From JBBKWJ01 sp037968895 (GTDB taxonomy: Bacteria > Actinomycetota > Acidimicrobiia > Acidimicrobiales > SZUA-35): a stretch of 24,630 bases of DNA. The notes below the pieces were generated by a model, which saw only the letters and a list, made by a program, of their open reading frames with translations, did not search any database and was not told where the DNA came from. Of this stretch, positions 8,553-16,900 are shown one piece after another (position 1 is the stretch's first letter; each line of letters opens with the position of its first letter). A program made the position numbers and the translations under genes. The stretch lies in NCBI GenBank assembly GCA_037968895.1, contig JBBKWJ010000253.1, positions 1-24,630 on the forward strand, in the 5' to 3' direction.

Positions 8553-10181
8553 TTAGTCAGTTGTCGACGGCCCGACAGCGAGTACATCTGACTCGTCGTC
8601 GTCGAAGGAGGCGTCAAACGCTCCCTCTGGTTCCTCAAGCATCACAAGGGTGACGATAAAGCTTGCCGCTGCGCCGCCGGCCAGAATGAAGAAGAACGTT
8701 CGAGCATCGACCAGTGAGTAGATGACCAGGTAGATGACGGCGCCGACGTTTCCGTAGGCACCGGCCATTCCAGCGATCTGGCCCGTCATGCGCTTGTTGA
8801 TCATCGGGATCACAGCGAAGGTCGAGCCCTCGGCTCCCTGCACGAAAATTGACGCGAACATGGTGATAACGACCGCGATTACGAGCCAGGTGACGCCACC
8901 GAACGAAGGTGCAAGATTGCGGAGGCCGTCGCCATCGACGCCTGGTGCCCACTTCGCAATGAACGCCATGAGAAAGAACCCGAGAACTATGCCAAGGATG
9001 TAGCCGAGCATCGTCTTACGTCGGCTCGGCAATCGATCGGAAAGATAGCCGCCGAGAGGGCGAGCGACCAGGTTCACGAACGCAAAGGATGATGCAACGA
9101 TTCCGGCAAGCGTTGCTGTCACGATTGGTTTGCCGAGGTCGTCAACCAACGGCGCGAACGCTGTCTCGAAGAACTCGGGAAGCATCGAGACGACGGCTAG
9201 TTCGGCCCCGAAGTTCGCGAAATAGGTCGAGTTCAGAGCAATAACACTGCCAAAATGAAAACGTTCGTCCTCAGGAACGCCCACTTTCAGAATCGGCAAA
9301 TTGACTTGGAGCGTTCGCACAACGTGGCCGATGAACACGAGGGTCAGAACGCCGTAGATCAGATACAAGCCAGTTGAGGAGAGCACGACCTCGCCTTCGA
9401 CCTTCACGCTTGAGACTCGCCAGGCAAGGATGGCGAGTGCGCCGACGAGGGGAATTGACCAGAGCAGATACTGGACCAGATCGCCATACGACGAGAGCAC
9501 CATCGGCTCGGCCTTCTTGGTCTTTGAAAGTGTCCGTCCCACTGGCACATCACGTACGAGGAAGTAATAGGCAGCACCGTAAAGGCCAAGCACGATCCCG
9601 TTGATTGCCATCGCCCAACGCCAGGCGTCATTACCCAGGTTGAACCACTCGCCAAGCACAGTGATAGCGAACCACGGCAGAGTCATTGCCGCGAAGGCAG
9701 ACCCGAAGTTGCCCCATCCGGCGTAAAACCCCTCGGTCCGCCCGATGTACTTGGGCGGGAACCACTGAGCGACCATCTTGATACCAACAACGAAGCCGGC
9801 CCCAACACCGCTAAGAATGAGTCGAGAGATCATCATCTGCTGGAAGCTGTCAGCAAAAGCGAACCAGACGGTCGGAACAGACATGCTGATCATGAGCCAT
9901 GTGAAAACTATTCGACTGCCGAAGCGGTCGATCATGGCACCGACAATGATCCGGGCGGGGATGGTGAGCGCCACGTTTGCTATTAGCAGGATCTTGATGT
10001 GTTCCTTTGTGAGCCAGGTCGAGCTCTCACGCATCGTGGTCGCAAGTGGCGCCAAGTTGAACCATACGAAGAACGTCATGAAGAAGGCGATCCACGTGAA
10101 GTGCAAGACGCGGATTCGCTCCTGATCAAAGGCTAAAAGCCGCGGCTCTTCGTCAGCCAGAGACGCTGCTTGCTCAGTCAT
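8553..10181 (-). CDS. narK: NarK-type nitrate MFS transporter (first copy, NarK1/NasA-like)
   Basis: A 542-residue major-facilitator protein of the nitrate/nitrite porter family with about 12 helices. Signatures are WFNLAPLATTMRE in helix 1, RIIVGAMIDRFGSR at 78-90, VAQWFPPKYIGRTEGFYAGWGNFGSA at about 137-161 (given here in two overlapping motifs, VAQWFPP and GWGNFGSA), and a second glycine-rich motif near QIAGMAGAYGNVGAV. Unlike its neighbour it falls on the NarK1/NasA/NrtP side of the family, usually proton-coupled nitrate uptake. Having one protein of each branch side by side resembles the NarK1-NarK2 fusion of Paracoccus split into two genes. It follows narI by 27 bases; AGAAGG serves as ribosome site. 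The C-terminal tail is acidic (DDDESD). Confidence 0.92.
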   Translation of the reverse strand: MTEQAASLADEEPRLLAFDQERIRVLHFTWIAFFMTFFVWFNLAPLATTMRESSTWLTKEHIKILLIANVALTIPARIIVGAMIDRFGSRIVFTWLMISMSVPTVWFAFADSFQQMMISRLILSGVGAGFVVGIKMVAQWFPPKYIGRTEGFYAGWGNFGSAFAAMTLPWFAITVLGEWFNLGNDAWRWAMAINGIVLGLYGAAYYFLVRDVPVGRTLSKTKKAEPMVLSSYGDLVQYLLWSIPLVGALAILAWRVSSVKVEGEVVLSSTGLYLIYGVLTLVFIGHVVRTLQVNLPILKVGVPEDERFHFGSVIALNSTYFANFGAELAVVSMLPEFFETAFAPLVDDLGKPIVTATLAGIVASSFAFVNLVARPLGGYLSDRLPSRRKTMLGYILGIVLGFFLMAFIAKWAPGVDGDGLRNLAPSFGGVTWLVIAVVITMFASIFVQGAEGSTFAVIPMINKRMTGQIAGMAGAYGNVGAVIYLVIYSLVDARTFFFILAGGAAASFIVTLVMLEEPEGAFDASFDDDESDVLAVGPSTTD

Positions 10182-10208
10182 CGATTGAAACCTTCTGGAG
10201 AGTTGATG

Positions 10209-10967
10209 TCACGACGTTACATTCTCGTCGTGCCGTGGTTGGACGATCTGCGGCACACCGCCGCCATGAGGTCGAACAGGCTCCGGCTTCCGAGATGGCG
10301 TTTCGCGCATACCTATGACCTTCTGCCACGGCCGGAAGAAGTACTGGAGCGGCAGGGTGATGATGTGAACCAGGCGGGTGAATGGGAACAGTGCAAGGAA
10401 GGCGTAGAACGACAACACGTGCGCCTTCAAGACCCACGGAAGCGGCTCGACTATGGCCGTATTTGGGCTGAAAGTGAAGAGGCTGCGAATGTACGGAACA
10501 AAGACTCCAGTGCCCCAATACGAGCCCCATCGATACCCGATTGCGATCCAAAGACCGGTGATGATCTGGACGGCGATTGTGGCTAGGACAACAACATCCA
10601 TGGCCGATGTAACCCGGCGGACACGTGGATTGACCAAGCGCCGATACATCAGAATGCCAAGACCAACGGCCGCCCATAGCCCCAGGGCTATGCCGGTGAG
10701 TTCTAGGAGATACAGCCGCAGTGGGGCCCCGTTCCAAAGCTCAAATCCACTCGGCACGATGAGGGCTGCGAGATGACCAAGCAAGATGATTGACAGTCCC
10801 CAGTGGAACGGAACCGTGCCCCAGTACAGCAGCCGGCTCTCGAGCAGCTGAGAAGAAAGTGAGGTGACAGTGAAGGGATGGTTGCGCCATCTCAAGGCGG
10901 TGACCGCGATCGCCAACACCACCACGACATAGGGAAGCGTGCCGAAGAGCAGTTCGTTTAGAGTCAT
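10209..10967 (-). CDS. narI: respiratory nitrate reductase gamma subunit (diheme cytochrome b), NarI
   Basis: A 252-residue integral membrane subunit with five hydrophobic helices. It takes electrons from quinol and passes them through two b hemes to NarH. Four histidines sit where E. coli NarI has its heme ligands: His55 and His65 in FHWGLSIILLGH, and His183 and His201 in KAHVLSFYAF and LVHIITLPL (E. coli 56, 66, 187, 205). The tail after residue 225 is hydrophilic, proline-rich and cytoplasmic. Its ATG overlaps the narJ stop by four bases (ATGA), so translation is likely coupled. This completes a standard membrane-bound NarGHI on the cytoplasmic side. Confidence 0.96.
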   Translation of the reverse strand: MTLNELLFGTLPYVVVVLAIAVTALRWRNHPFTVTSLSSQLLESRLLYWGTVPFHWGLSIILLGHLAALIVPSGFELWNGAPLRLYLLELTGIALGLWAAVGLGILMYRRLVNPRVRRVTSAMDVVVLATIAVQIITGLWIAIGYRWGSYWGTGVFVPYIRSLFTFSPNTAIVEPLPWVLKAHVLSFYAFLALFPFTRLVHIITLPLQYFFRPWQKVIGMRETPSRKPEPVRPHGGGVPQIVQPRHDENVTS

Positions 10968-11485
10968 CTCCTGGTTCCGATCGACAGTGGCCGGAGATCT
11001 GCCGCGAGATCAACCGTGGCCGCAAGTAGGTGGTTGTACGGGTTCTTTGGTGCCGCTTTTCGTAGCGTCTCTTGCATCGTGGCGACGGCGCTTGGAAGGA
11101 CATCAACCAGGTCCGAAATCAACTCTGCACCAGTACCGAGGTAACGCAGCACCGGCTCAATGTGATCAGGAAGCTCGCCGTAGAGCTCGATTCCTGCCTC
11201 GCGAAAGACGCCGTTGAGCTCAGCCATAAATGCGCCTCGCCGGTAGTTCTCGCCCCACGCAACGTGGCCGACGTACGGCACGAACTGCGGAGAAAGGTCG
11301 AGCGTGGCGGTGTGCAGCTCTTCCCATTTCCCAAATTCAAGCGCCGATATCTCATCGACAAACCGCGTCATGTGCCGCTGCACGGCCCCATGGAGCGAAT
11401 CTTTGATGGCAGCTTCGAGTCGTGCGGCCGACTCGGGCCCCGGATATCGGTATCCCAAAGCAACGACCTCAGCAGCGTGCATCAT
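10964..11485 (-). CDS. narJ: nitrate reductase molybdenum cofactor assembly chaperone NarJ
   Basis: A 173-residue all-helical protein of the TorD/NarJ chaperone family, which binds apo-NarGH and helps insert the molybdenum cofactor and the FS0 cluster before membrane docking; it is not part of the final enzyme. The family hallmark is the motif GELPDHIEPVLRYL near residue 107. The N-terminal GYRYPGPES and the YVGHVAWGENYRRGAFMAEL segments are also typical. Its ATG overlaps the narH stop (ATGA) and its stop overlaps the narI start, placing it tightly between the two as in other nar operons. ATGATG at the start gives two possible first methionines; the outer one is used here. Confidence 0.95.
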   Translation of the reverse strand: MMHAAEVVALGYRYPGPESAARLEAAIKDSLHGAVQRHMTRFVDEISALEFGKWEELHTATLDLSPQFVPYVGHVAWGENYRRGAFMAELNGVFREAGIELYGELPDHIEPVLRYLGTGAELISDLVDVLPSAVATMQETLRKAAPKNPYNHLLAATVDLAADLRPLSIGTRR

Positions 11486-12993
11486 GCACCCCGCTTCGGT
11501 GCCTGACGGGGACCAAAGCCGGCTTCGCCCTTTGCCGCCAAAGGGTCGTTGAGCGATTCGATCGACATCTCGCGGTGATAGGGAGGAAGCACGAAACGAT
11601 CGTCGATCGTCGGGATGGTTGTCAGCTTGTAAATTGCTTCGGCGCTCGCTTCAGTGAGCCCGGCATCGATGAGCATTTTGATAGTGGTGTCATCGATTGA
11701 CTGGTCGACGCTCTGACGCCGCTTGTAGGTTCGAACCGAGAGCATCGTCTTTAGGATCTTGCGAATCGGCTCGGGGTCACCAACAGAAAAGAGGTTGGCC
11801 AGGTACTCAACGGGAAGCCTTGCCTTATCGATCTCGTCGAGGAGCTCGAAGTCCTTACGCTCACCGCCGAAGTCGAGGTTGACCATATTGTCCTCGACCC
11901 GGCTCATGATTGGTGAGAGTGGCGGGATGTAATACATCATCGCCAGAGTGCGGTACTCAGGATGGAGTGGCAGCGCCATTCCCCATTCCTTGACAAATCT
12001 GTACACAGGAGACCGTTGTGCTGAGTCGATCCATGCTTCGTCGATTCCCGACTCAAGTGCCGCCGCAATGACCTGCGGGTCGTGCGGATTCAGGATGATG
12101 TCGAGCTGGGCATCAAGCAGTTCGTCGTCAGGCGCAGAGGCGACCTGCTCAATTCGATCGGCGTCGTACAAAAGCACGCCCATGTACCGAATCCGGCCGA
12201 CGCACGAGTGAGCGCATGCCGGTGCTTGGCCAGTCTCAAGCCTCGGGAAGCAGAGGATGCACTTCTCGGACTTTCCCGTTGTCCAGTTGTAATAGACCTT
12301 CTTGTATGGACAAGCCGAGACGCACATACGCCAACCCCGGCACTTGTCTTCGTTGACAAGCACAACGCCGTCTTCGGCCCGCTTGTAGATAGCGCCGCTC
12401 GGACATGCGGCGACACACGAGGGATTCAGGCAGTGGTTACAGATCCGGGGGAGGTAGTTGAAGACAACCCGCTCGATCTCTTCAAGCTGAGCTCGCACAA
12501 CCGGGTCGATACCACCCATTGAGGGATCGTTGGCGGCGTAAATGTCTGATCCGCCGAGATCGTCGTCCCAGTTTGGTCCGCCCGTGATCTCCATCTCGTT
12601 GCCGGTAATCTTTGAGATTGGCACTGCTGTCGGCTGTTGCGACGACTCGGGCGACGTAAAGAGGTCGCCGTACTTGAACGTGAATGGGTCGTAGTAGTCG
12701 TCCAACTCGGGAAGTGACGGGTTGTAGAACGCTTTCGCAACACCGCCTCCTTTGGAGTGGAGCGTCAGCTTGAGGCGGCCCTTCTTGTCGCGACGCCAGC
12801 CTCCTTTGTAGTGCTCCTGGTCTTCCCAGCCGGTCGGGTAACCCGTACCCGGTCGGGTCTCTACGTTGTTCCACCACATGTACTCGGCGCCTTCGCGATC
12901 CGTCCACAGGTTCTTACATGCAACCGAGCAGGTGTGGCACCCGATGCACTTGTCGAGATGAAACAGCATGCTCATCTGAGCTCTGACTCTCAT
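11482..12993 (-). CDS. narH: respiratory nitrate reductase beta subunit (iron-sulfur), NarH
   Basis: A 503-residue electron-transfer subunit carrying four Fe-S clusters between NarI and NarG. Cysteine groups seen are C16, C19, C22, C26; C185, C188, C193, C197; C218, C224, C228; and C245, C248, C260, C264. In the third group a tryptophan (Trp221 in CRGWRMC) replaces the expected cysteine, exactly as in E. coli NarH, which makes this the [3Fe-4S] site. The sequence VGRIRYMGVLLYDADRIE is a NarH hallmark. The frame extends upstream to 13422, but that part overlaps narG. ATG 12993 has AAAGG eight bases before it and starts the family similarity, so it is chosen; the start lies 11 bases after the narG stop. 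Confidence 0.96.
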   Translation of the reverse strand: MRVRAQMSMLFHLDKCIGCHTCSVACKNLWTDREGAEYMWWNNVETRPGTGYPTGWEDQEHYKGGWRRDKKGRLKLTLHSKGGGVAKAFYNPSLPELDDYYDPFTFKYGDLFTSPESSQQPTAVPISKITGNEMEITGGPNWDDDLGGSDIYAANDPSMGGIDPVVRAQLEEIERVVFNYLPRICNHCLNPSCVAACPSGAIYKRAEDGVVLVNEDKCRGWRMCVSACPYKKVYYNWTTGKSEKCILCFPRLETGQAPACAHSCVGRIRYMGVLLYDADRIEQVASAPDDELLDAQLDIILNPHDPQVIAAALESGIDEAWIDSAQRSPVYRFVKEWGMALPLHPEYRTLAMMYYIPPLSPIMSRVEDNMVNLDFGGERKDFELLDEIDKARLPVEYLANLFSVGDPEPIRKILKTMLSVRTYKRRQSVDQSIDDTTIKMLIDAGLTEASAEAIYKLTTIPTIDDRFVLPPYHREMSIESLNDPLAAKGEAGFGPRQAPKRGA

Positions 12994-13000
12994 GGGTGTG

Positions 13001-13005
13001 CCTTT
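13001..13005 (-). promoter_or_regulatory. ribosome binding site of narH
   Basis: GAAAGG-type site on the minus strand, seven to eight bases before ATG 12993. It decides the start of narH, since the open frame runs another 143 codons upstream inside narG. Confidence 0.6.
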
Positions 13006-16000
13006 CAGTAGCTCGGACGTTCGATGCGCTTGACGTAGACGAAGGTGTCTCGGTTGACACCGGTTGGGCCCCAGTAGTTGAAGCCGTAGGAGAACTGGGC
13101 GTAGCCGCCGCTCATGAGCACCGGCTTGAGCCGAGTCCGGGTCAGCGAGTTGTTCATGCCAGCTCGCTTCTTGCGTCGTGGCGAGATCGGAACGCCAACC
13201 GTGCGCTCCGTGGCGTGGTAAACGAACACGGTCCCTCGAGGAATTCTCGACGAAGTTGTGCATCGCTGCACAAATACACCGTTGTCGTTGTAGAGCTCGA
13301 CCCAGTCGTTGTCTGCGATGCCTAAATCGTTGGCATCTTTGACATTGAGCCAGATTGGGTAACCACCACGTGACAGCGTCATCATGCGGTCGTTCTCGGA
13401 GTACGTCGAGTGAATCGACCACTTGCCGTGTGGCGTGATGTAGTTGAAGAGCTTGCCGTCTTGCCCCTCGGCCAACGACTCCTCGGTCTCGGAGAGCATC
13501 GTGTGGTCTGGACGGGGCTTGTACACCGGAAGGTGTTCACCCCAGTTGAGATACTGCTCGTGATCGAGGTAGAGCGATTGCCGACCGCTGAGCGTCCGCC
13601 ACGGGATCAGATGCTCGACATTGAGCGTGAACGGGTTGTAGGCCCTCCCCTTAGCGACGATGCCGCTCCAGGTTGGGGTTGTAAGAATGCGGCGAGGCTG
13701 CGAAATCAGATCGGCGAAGTTCGTGCGAACATCTCGAGAACCAGCAGCAAGGTGGGTCAGGCTGAGCCCGGTCTTGGCCTCTTCGGCCTCAAAGGCTCGG
13801 TGGGCCAACTCTCCATTGCTGGATGGATCGAGCGCCAGAATCGCCTCGGCGACTTGACGTCCTCGTTGTAGCAGTGGTCGCAGTGGACCACCTTCTGCGA
13901 TCGAGCGCTCATCTGGCTGCTTTCGCGCGAGTTCATCGTAGAAGTCACCAACCGGGATCTTGAGTCCGTGAACGCCAACACCATTGTCTCTAACGCCCTC
14001 ACCGAGCGAGGTCATCTGCTCGTAGAGCTTGGTGTAGTCCCGCTTGAGCAGCTTGAACTTCGGCATCGTTTTGCCGGGAATGGCTTCGCACTCACCCGCT
14101 CGCCAGTCTGCAATTGTTGGTTGGGTGATCTCGTCTGGGGAGTCATGAACGAGGGGCTGCATGACGACGTCTTCAACCTCACCGAGCCGACCACCCGACA
14201 GTTCAGAGACCTTCTTCGCAAGCCCAGTGAAGATGTCCCAGTCAGGACGCGACTCCCATGACGGTGGCACTGCAGCCTGCATCGGGTTAATGAACGAATG
14301 CATGTCCGTCGTGTTCAGATCGTCCTTCTCATACCAAGTGGCAGCGGGAAGCACAATGTCGGAATACAGCGCCGACGTGTCCATGCGGAAGTTCAGATCA
14401 ACGACGAGGTCCATCTTCCCGATCGGCGCCTCAGGGCGAACCTTGACTTCGACAACACCATGATCGGCGGGCTCGGTCGCGATGGCCGTTGAGTGCGTAC
14501 CGAGGTAGTGCTTCATGAAAAACTCGTGGCCCTTGGCCGAGGTGCCAATGGCATTGCCTCGCCAGATGAACCAGGTCCGAGGCCAGTTCTCCGGTGCGTC
14601 AGGATCGTCTATGGCGAATTCAAGATCATTGCTCTTGAGGCGCTCGACGATTGTGTCGACGATCTCAGCTTCGGTCTCGGCCCCAGTCCGCCTTGCCTTG
14701 CGGACGACGTTGATTGGGTTCTCCTTGAATTGCGGGAAGAACGGTAGCCAGCCCATGCGTACAGCTCGAGCTTGGTGGTCGAGCGTGTGGTCGAAGCGCT
14801 CCGGATGGTCATCAGGAAGGGAGTCATACTCGCGATAGCCGCGCTCGTAGCGCCATTGATCGGAGTGCACGTAGTGGAACGACGGCGTGTTCTGATGACG
14901 TGGCGCCATGCCCCAGTCGAGGCCGAAGGCGATGGAGCCCCAGGCGGCGTGGCCAACTAGTTTCTCCTGCCCAACGTAGTGAGCAAGGCCGCCACCATTG
15001 ACGCCAACCGAGCCGGTGAGCAACAGGGCCGTGATACCCGAGCGGTAGAGCAAGTTGTTGTGGTACCAGTGGTTTGCACCAGCACCAATGATGATCATGT
15101 TCTTGCCGTTGGTGAGCTCGCCGTTGCGGGCCCACTCACGGGCGAACTTGACGACAGTGTCGCGATGGATGCCGGTGTACTTCTCCTGCCATGCCGGCGT
15201 ATACAGCGCATCCGCATCGTCATAGCTCGATGCGTCCGATCCCTTCAGCCCACGGTCCACGCCGAATCGGGCCATGAGGAGATCGTGCACGGTGGTGACC
15301 TGAACCGGGCCTGTTGCCGTCTGGATGGTTCGAATCGGCACAGATCGGGTGACGGTGTTGTCGCTGCGACCGGCACCGTCTCCGATCTCGAACGCCTCAA
15401 AGTTAATCTGAGCGGTGCCATCGTTGTCGTCGATGAAGGTCAGCGCAGGCGTAATCTCCTCGCCAAGAATGCTGTCAAACAGCTCGAGGTTCCATCGACC
15501 GCTCTCATCATGCGCCCACCGGTCGCCAATTGCGCCGTTCGGCATGCGAGGCTCGTTGGCCGCTTCGTCCCACATGAGAAGCTTCCAATCACCGTTCTCG
15601 GTGTCGGCATAGCGACCCACACGATTTGCGCGGAGGTACTTTCCAGGCCGCCCGTCTGCGACTTCGACCAGGAACGGGAGATCGGTGTATTTCTTGGTGT
15701 AGTCCTGGAAGTAGTCAACCTGGCGGTCGCGATAGACCTCGGTCAGAATGACATGGTCGACGGCAAGCCAGAATGCGGTGTCCTGGCCTGGATTCGAGGG
15801 AATCCACCAGTCGGCATATTTGGCCACCTGCGAGAAGTCGGGGCTGAAAACTGTGAGCTTCGCACCGGCGTGTCGAACCTCAGCCAGAAAATGCGTGTCT
15901 GGCGTTCTTGTCATATTCAGGTTGGCACCTGCCACCGCAATAAAGCGAGCGTTGTACCAATCCGCTGACTCAGGCACATCGGTTTGCTCGCCCCACACCT

Positions 16001-16643
16001 CTGGAGAGGCTGGAGGTAGATCGCAATACCAGTCATAGAAGCTCATTACGGCGCCGCCGATGAGTGACATGAACCGGCTGCCTGCCGCGTAGCTCACCTG
16101 CGACATGGCAGGGATGGGTGAGAAACCAGCTACTCGGTCGGGCCCATGCTTCTCGATGGTGTGCACGGTCGACGCCGCAGCCATCTCGAGCGCTTCGTCC
16201 CAGCTGATACGGCGAAAGCCGCCCTTACCGCGCGCCCGTTGGTATCTCGCACGAAGCTCAGGGTCGTCCTGGATTGCAGCCCACGCATCGACTGGTCCGC
16301 CAAAGTTCTCCTTCTTCGCCTGTCGATACATGTCGACGAGCACGCCTCTGGCGTACGGGTACTTGACCCTAATTGGCGAGTACAGGTACCAGGAGTAGGA
16401 GATGCCCCGTTGGCAGCCCCGCGGCTCGTACGGCGGAAGGCCTTCTTCTAGCTGCGGATAGTCAGTAGCTTGAAGCTCCCAAGTGACGATGCCGTCCTTG
16501 ACGTACACCTCCCACGAGCAGCTGCCGGTGCAGTTGACACCATGAGTGGTTCGCACCCGCTTGTCGTGCTGGAACCGGTTGCGGTAGAACTCCTCCCACT
16601 TGCGTGCTGCGGGGTCGACTGACACGTCAATCCACTTACTCAT
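13005..16643 (-). CDS. narG: respiratory nitrate reductase alpha subunit (molybdenum catalytic), NarG
   Basis: A 1212-residue catalytic subunit, normal length, reducing nitrate to nitrite at a bis-MGD molybdenum site. The FS0 cluster motif is present as H34, C38, C42 and C77 (THGVNCTGSC and PRGCQRG), with the histidine that marks NarG in place of the first cysteine. The molybdenum-ligand region is SFYDWYCDLPPASP (202-214), with the aspartate ligand expected at 204 or 208. Further NarG signatures are WGEQTDVPESADWYN and RTPDTHFLAEVRHAG. There is no twin-arginine signal, so it is the cytoplasmic nNar type, not the outward-facing archaeal type. A GAGGAG lies seven bases before the ATG. The ATG overlaps by four bases the stop of the cytochrome c reading frame upstream. 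Confidence 0.97.
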   Translation of the reverse strand: MSKWIDVSVDPAARKWEEFYRNRFQHDKRVRTTHGVNCTGSCSWEVYVKDGIVTWELQATDYPQLEEGLPPYEPRGCQRGISYSWYLYSPIRVKYPYARGVLVDMYRQAKKENFGGPVDAWAAIQDDPELRARYQRARGKGGFRRISWDEALEMAAASTVHTIEKHGPDRVAGFSPIPAMSQVSYAAGSRFMSLIGGAVMSFYDWYCDLPPASPEVWGEQTDVPESADWYNARFIAVAGANLNMTRTPDTHFLAEVRHAGAKLTVFSPDFSQVAKYADWWIPSNPGQDTAFWLAVDHVILTEVYRDRQVDYFQDYTKKYTDLPFLVEVADGRPGKYLRANRVGRYADTENGDWKLLMWDEAANEPRMPNGAIGDRWAHDESGRWNLELFDSILGEEITPALTFIDDNDGTAQINFEAFEIGDGAGRSDNTVTRSVPIRTIQTATGPVQVTTVHDLLMARFGVDRGLKGSDASSYDDADALYTPAWQEKYTGIHRDTVVKFAREWARNGELTNGKNMIIIGAGANHWYHNNLLYRSGITALLLTGSVGVNGGGLAHYVGQEKLVGHAAWGSIAFGLDWGMAPRHQNTPSFHYVHSDQWRYERGYREYDSLPDDHPERFDHTLDHQARAVRMGWLPFFPQFKENPINVVRKARRTGAETEAEIVDTIVERLKSNDLEFAIDDPDAPENWPRTWFIWRGNAIGTSAKGHEFFMKHYLGTHSTAIATEPADHGVVEVKVRPEAPIGKMDLVVDLNFRMDTSALYSDIVLPAATWYEKDDLNTTDMHSFINPMQAAVPPSWESRPDWDIFTGLAKKVSELSGGRLGEVEDVVMQPLVHDSPDEITQPTIADWRAGECEAIPGKTMPKFKLLKRDYTKLYEQMTSLGEGVRDNGVGVHGLKIPVGDFYDELARKQPDERSIAEGGPLRPLLQRGRQVAEAILALDPSSNGELAHRAFEAEEAKTGLSLTHLAAGSRDVRTNFADLISQPRRILTTPTWSGIVAKGRAYNPFTLNVEHLIPWRTLSGRQSLYLDHEQYLNWGEHLPVYKPRPDHTMLSETEESLAEGQDGKLFNYITPHGKWSIHSTYSENDRMMTLSRGGYPIWLNVKDANDLGIADNDWVELYNDNGVFVQRCTTSSRIPRGTVFVYHATERTVGVPISPRRKKRAGMNNSLTRTRLKPVLMSGGYAQFSYGFNYWGPTGVNRDTFVYVKRIERPSY

Positions 16644-16897
16644 CGGTTGCTCCTCAAGCGTTGCACGTAGGTCTGCCGCATTCCTCGGTAAGCGATGGCC
16701 ATGCCGCCAAGCAGCACCGCTACGCCTGCGAGCGCGGCTCCAAGAAAGCCACCGAGTCCGCCGCTTGCTGACTCCGTCGGGGCAACGGTGAAGTAGGCAA
16801 CAAGATCAGCAATTTCTGACTCCGTCATTGGCTTGTCAGCGAAGATCGACGACATCGTTGCGGTTGGCGGACTGGTGAGCCAGCCCGCAATACCCGC
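16640..16897 (-). pseudogene. severed C-terminal part of the NarC-like cytochrome c (after the in-frame amber)
   Basis: This is the same reading frame as the cytochrome c gene upstream, continuing without a gap after the TAG at 16898-16900 for 85 codons. It encodes AGIAGWLTSPPTATM, then KPMTESEIADLVAYF, the usual C-terminal helix of a cytochrome c domain. Met221 or Met230 (full-frame numbering) would supply the axial ligand of the second heme. A glycine-rich spacer and one membrane helix (GAALAGVAVLLGGMAIAY) with a basic tail follow. It cannot work alone, since it has no heme site or signal peptide. Restart at ATG 16855 would give a 71-residue membrane peptide. The stop overlaps the narG start as ATGA, which suggests the frame was translated to its end until recently. 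Confidence 0.8.
16649..16655 (-). promoter_or_regulatory. strong ribosome binding site of narG
   Basis: GAGGAGC on the minus strand, about six bases before ATG 16643. It lies inside the end of the cytochrome c tail. A strong independent site means narG can be translated even if ribosomes stop at the amber codon at 16898-16900. Confidence 0.7.
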
Positions 16898-16900
16898 CTA
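16898..16900 (-). other. in-frame amber (TAG) codon interrupting the cytochrome c gene
   Basis: The minus strand reads CTC GGG GGC TAG GCG GGT, encoding L-G-G-stop-A-G. It is codon 206 counted from ATG 17515. The frame is open on both sides and gives a complete diheme cytochrome if read through. From memory of related proteins, a glutamate is expected here (LGGEAG), so one GAG to TAG change would explain it; that residue identity is inference. Confidence 0.9.

Noticed and set aside
12994..13422. 143-codon upstream extension of narH
   Set aside because: It lies inside narG and has no NarH similarity; ATG 12993 has a ribosome site and begins the family sequence.
14979..15968. Long plus-strand open frame (329 codons) opposite narG
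   Set aside because: It is a mirror of the narG coding frame, shows no domain pattern, and lacks a ribosome site; narG is certain on the other strand.
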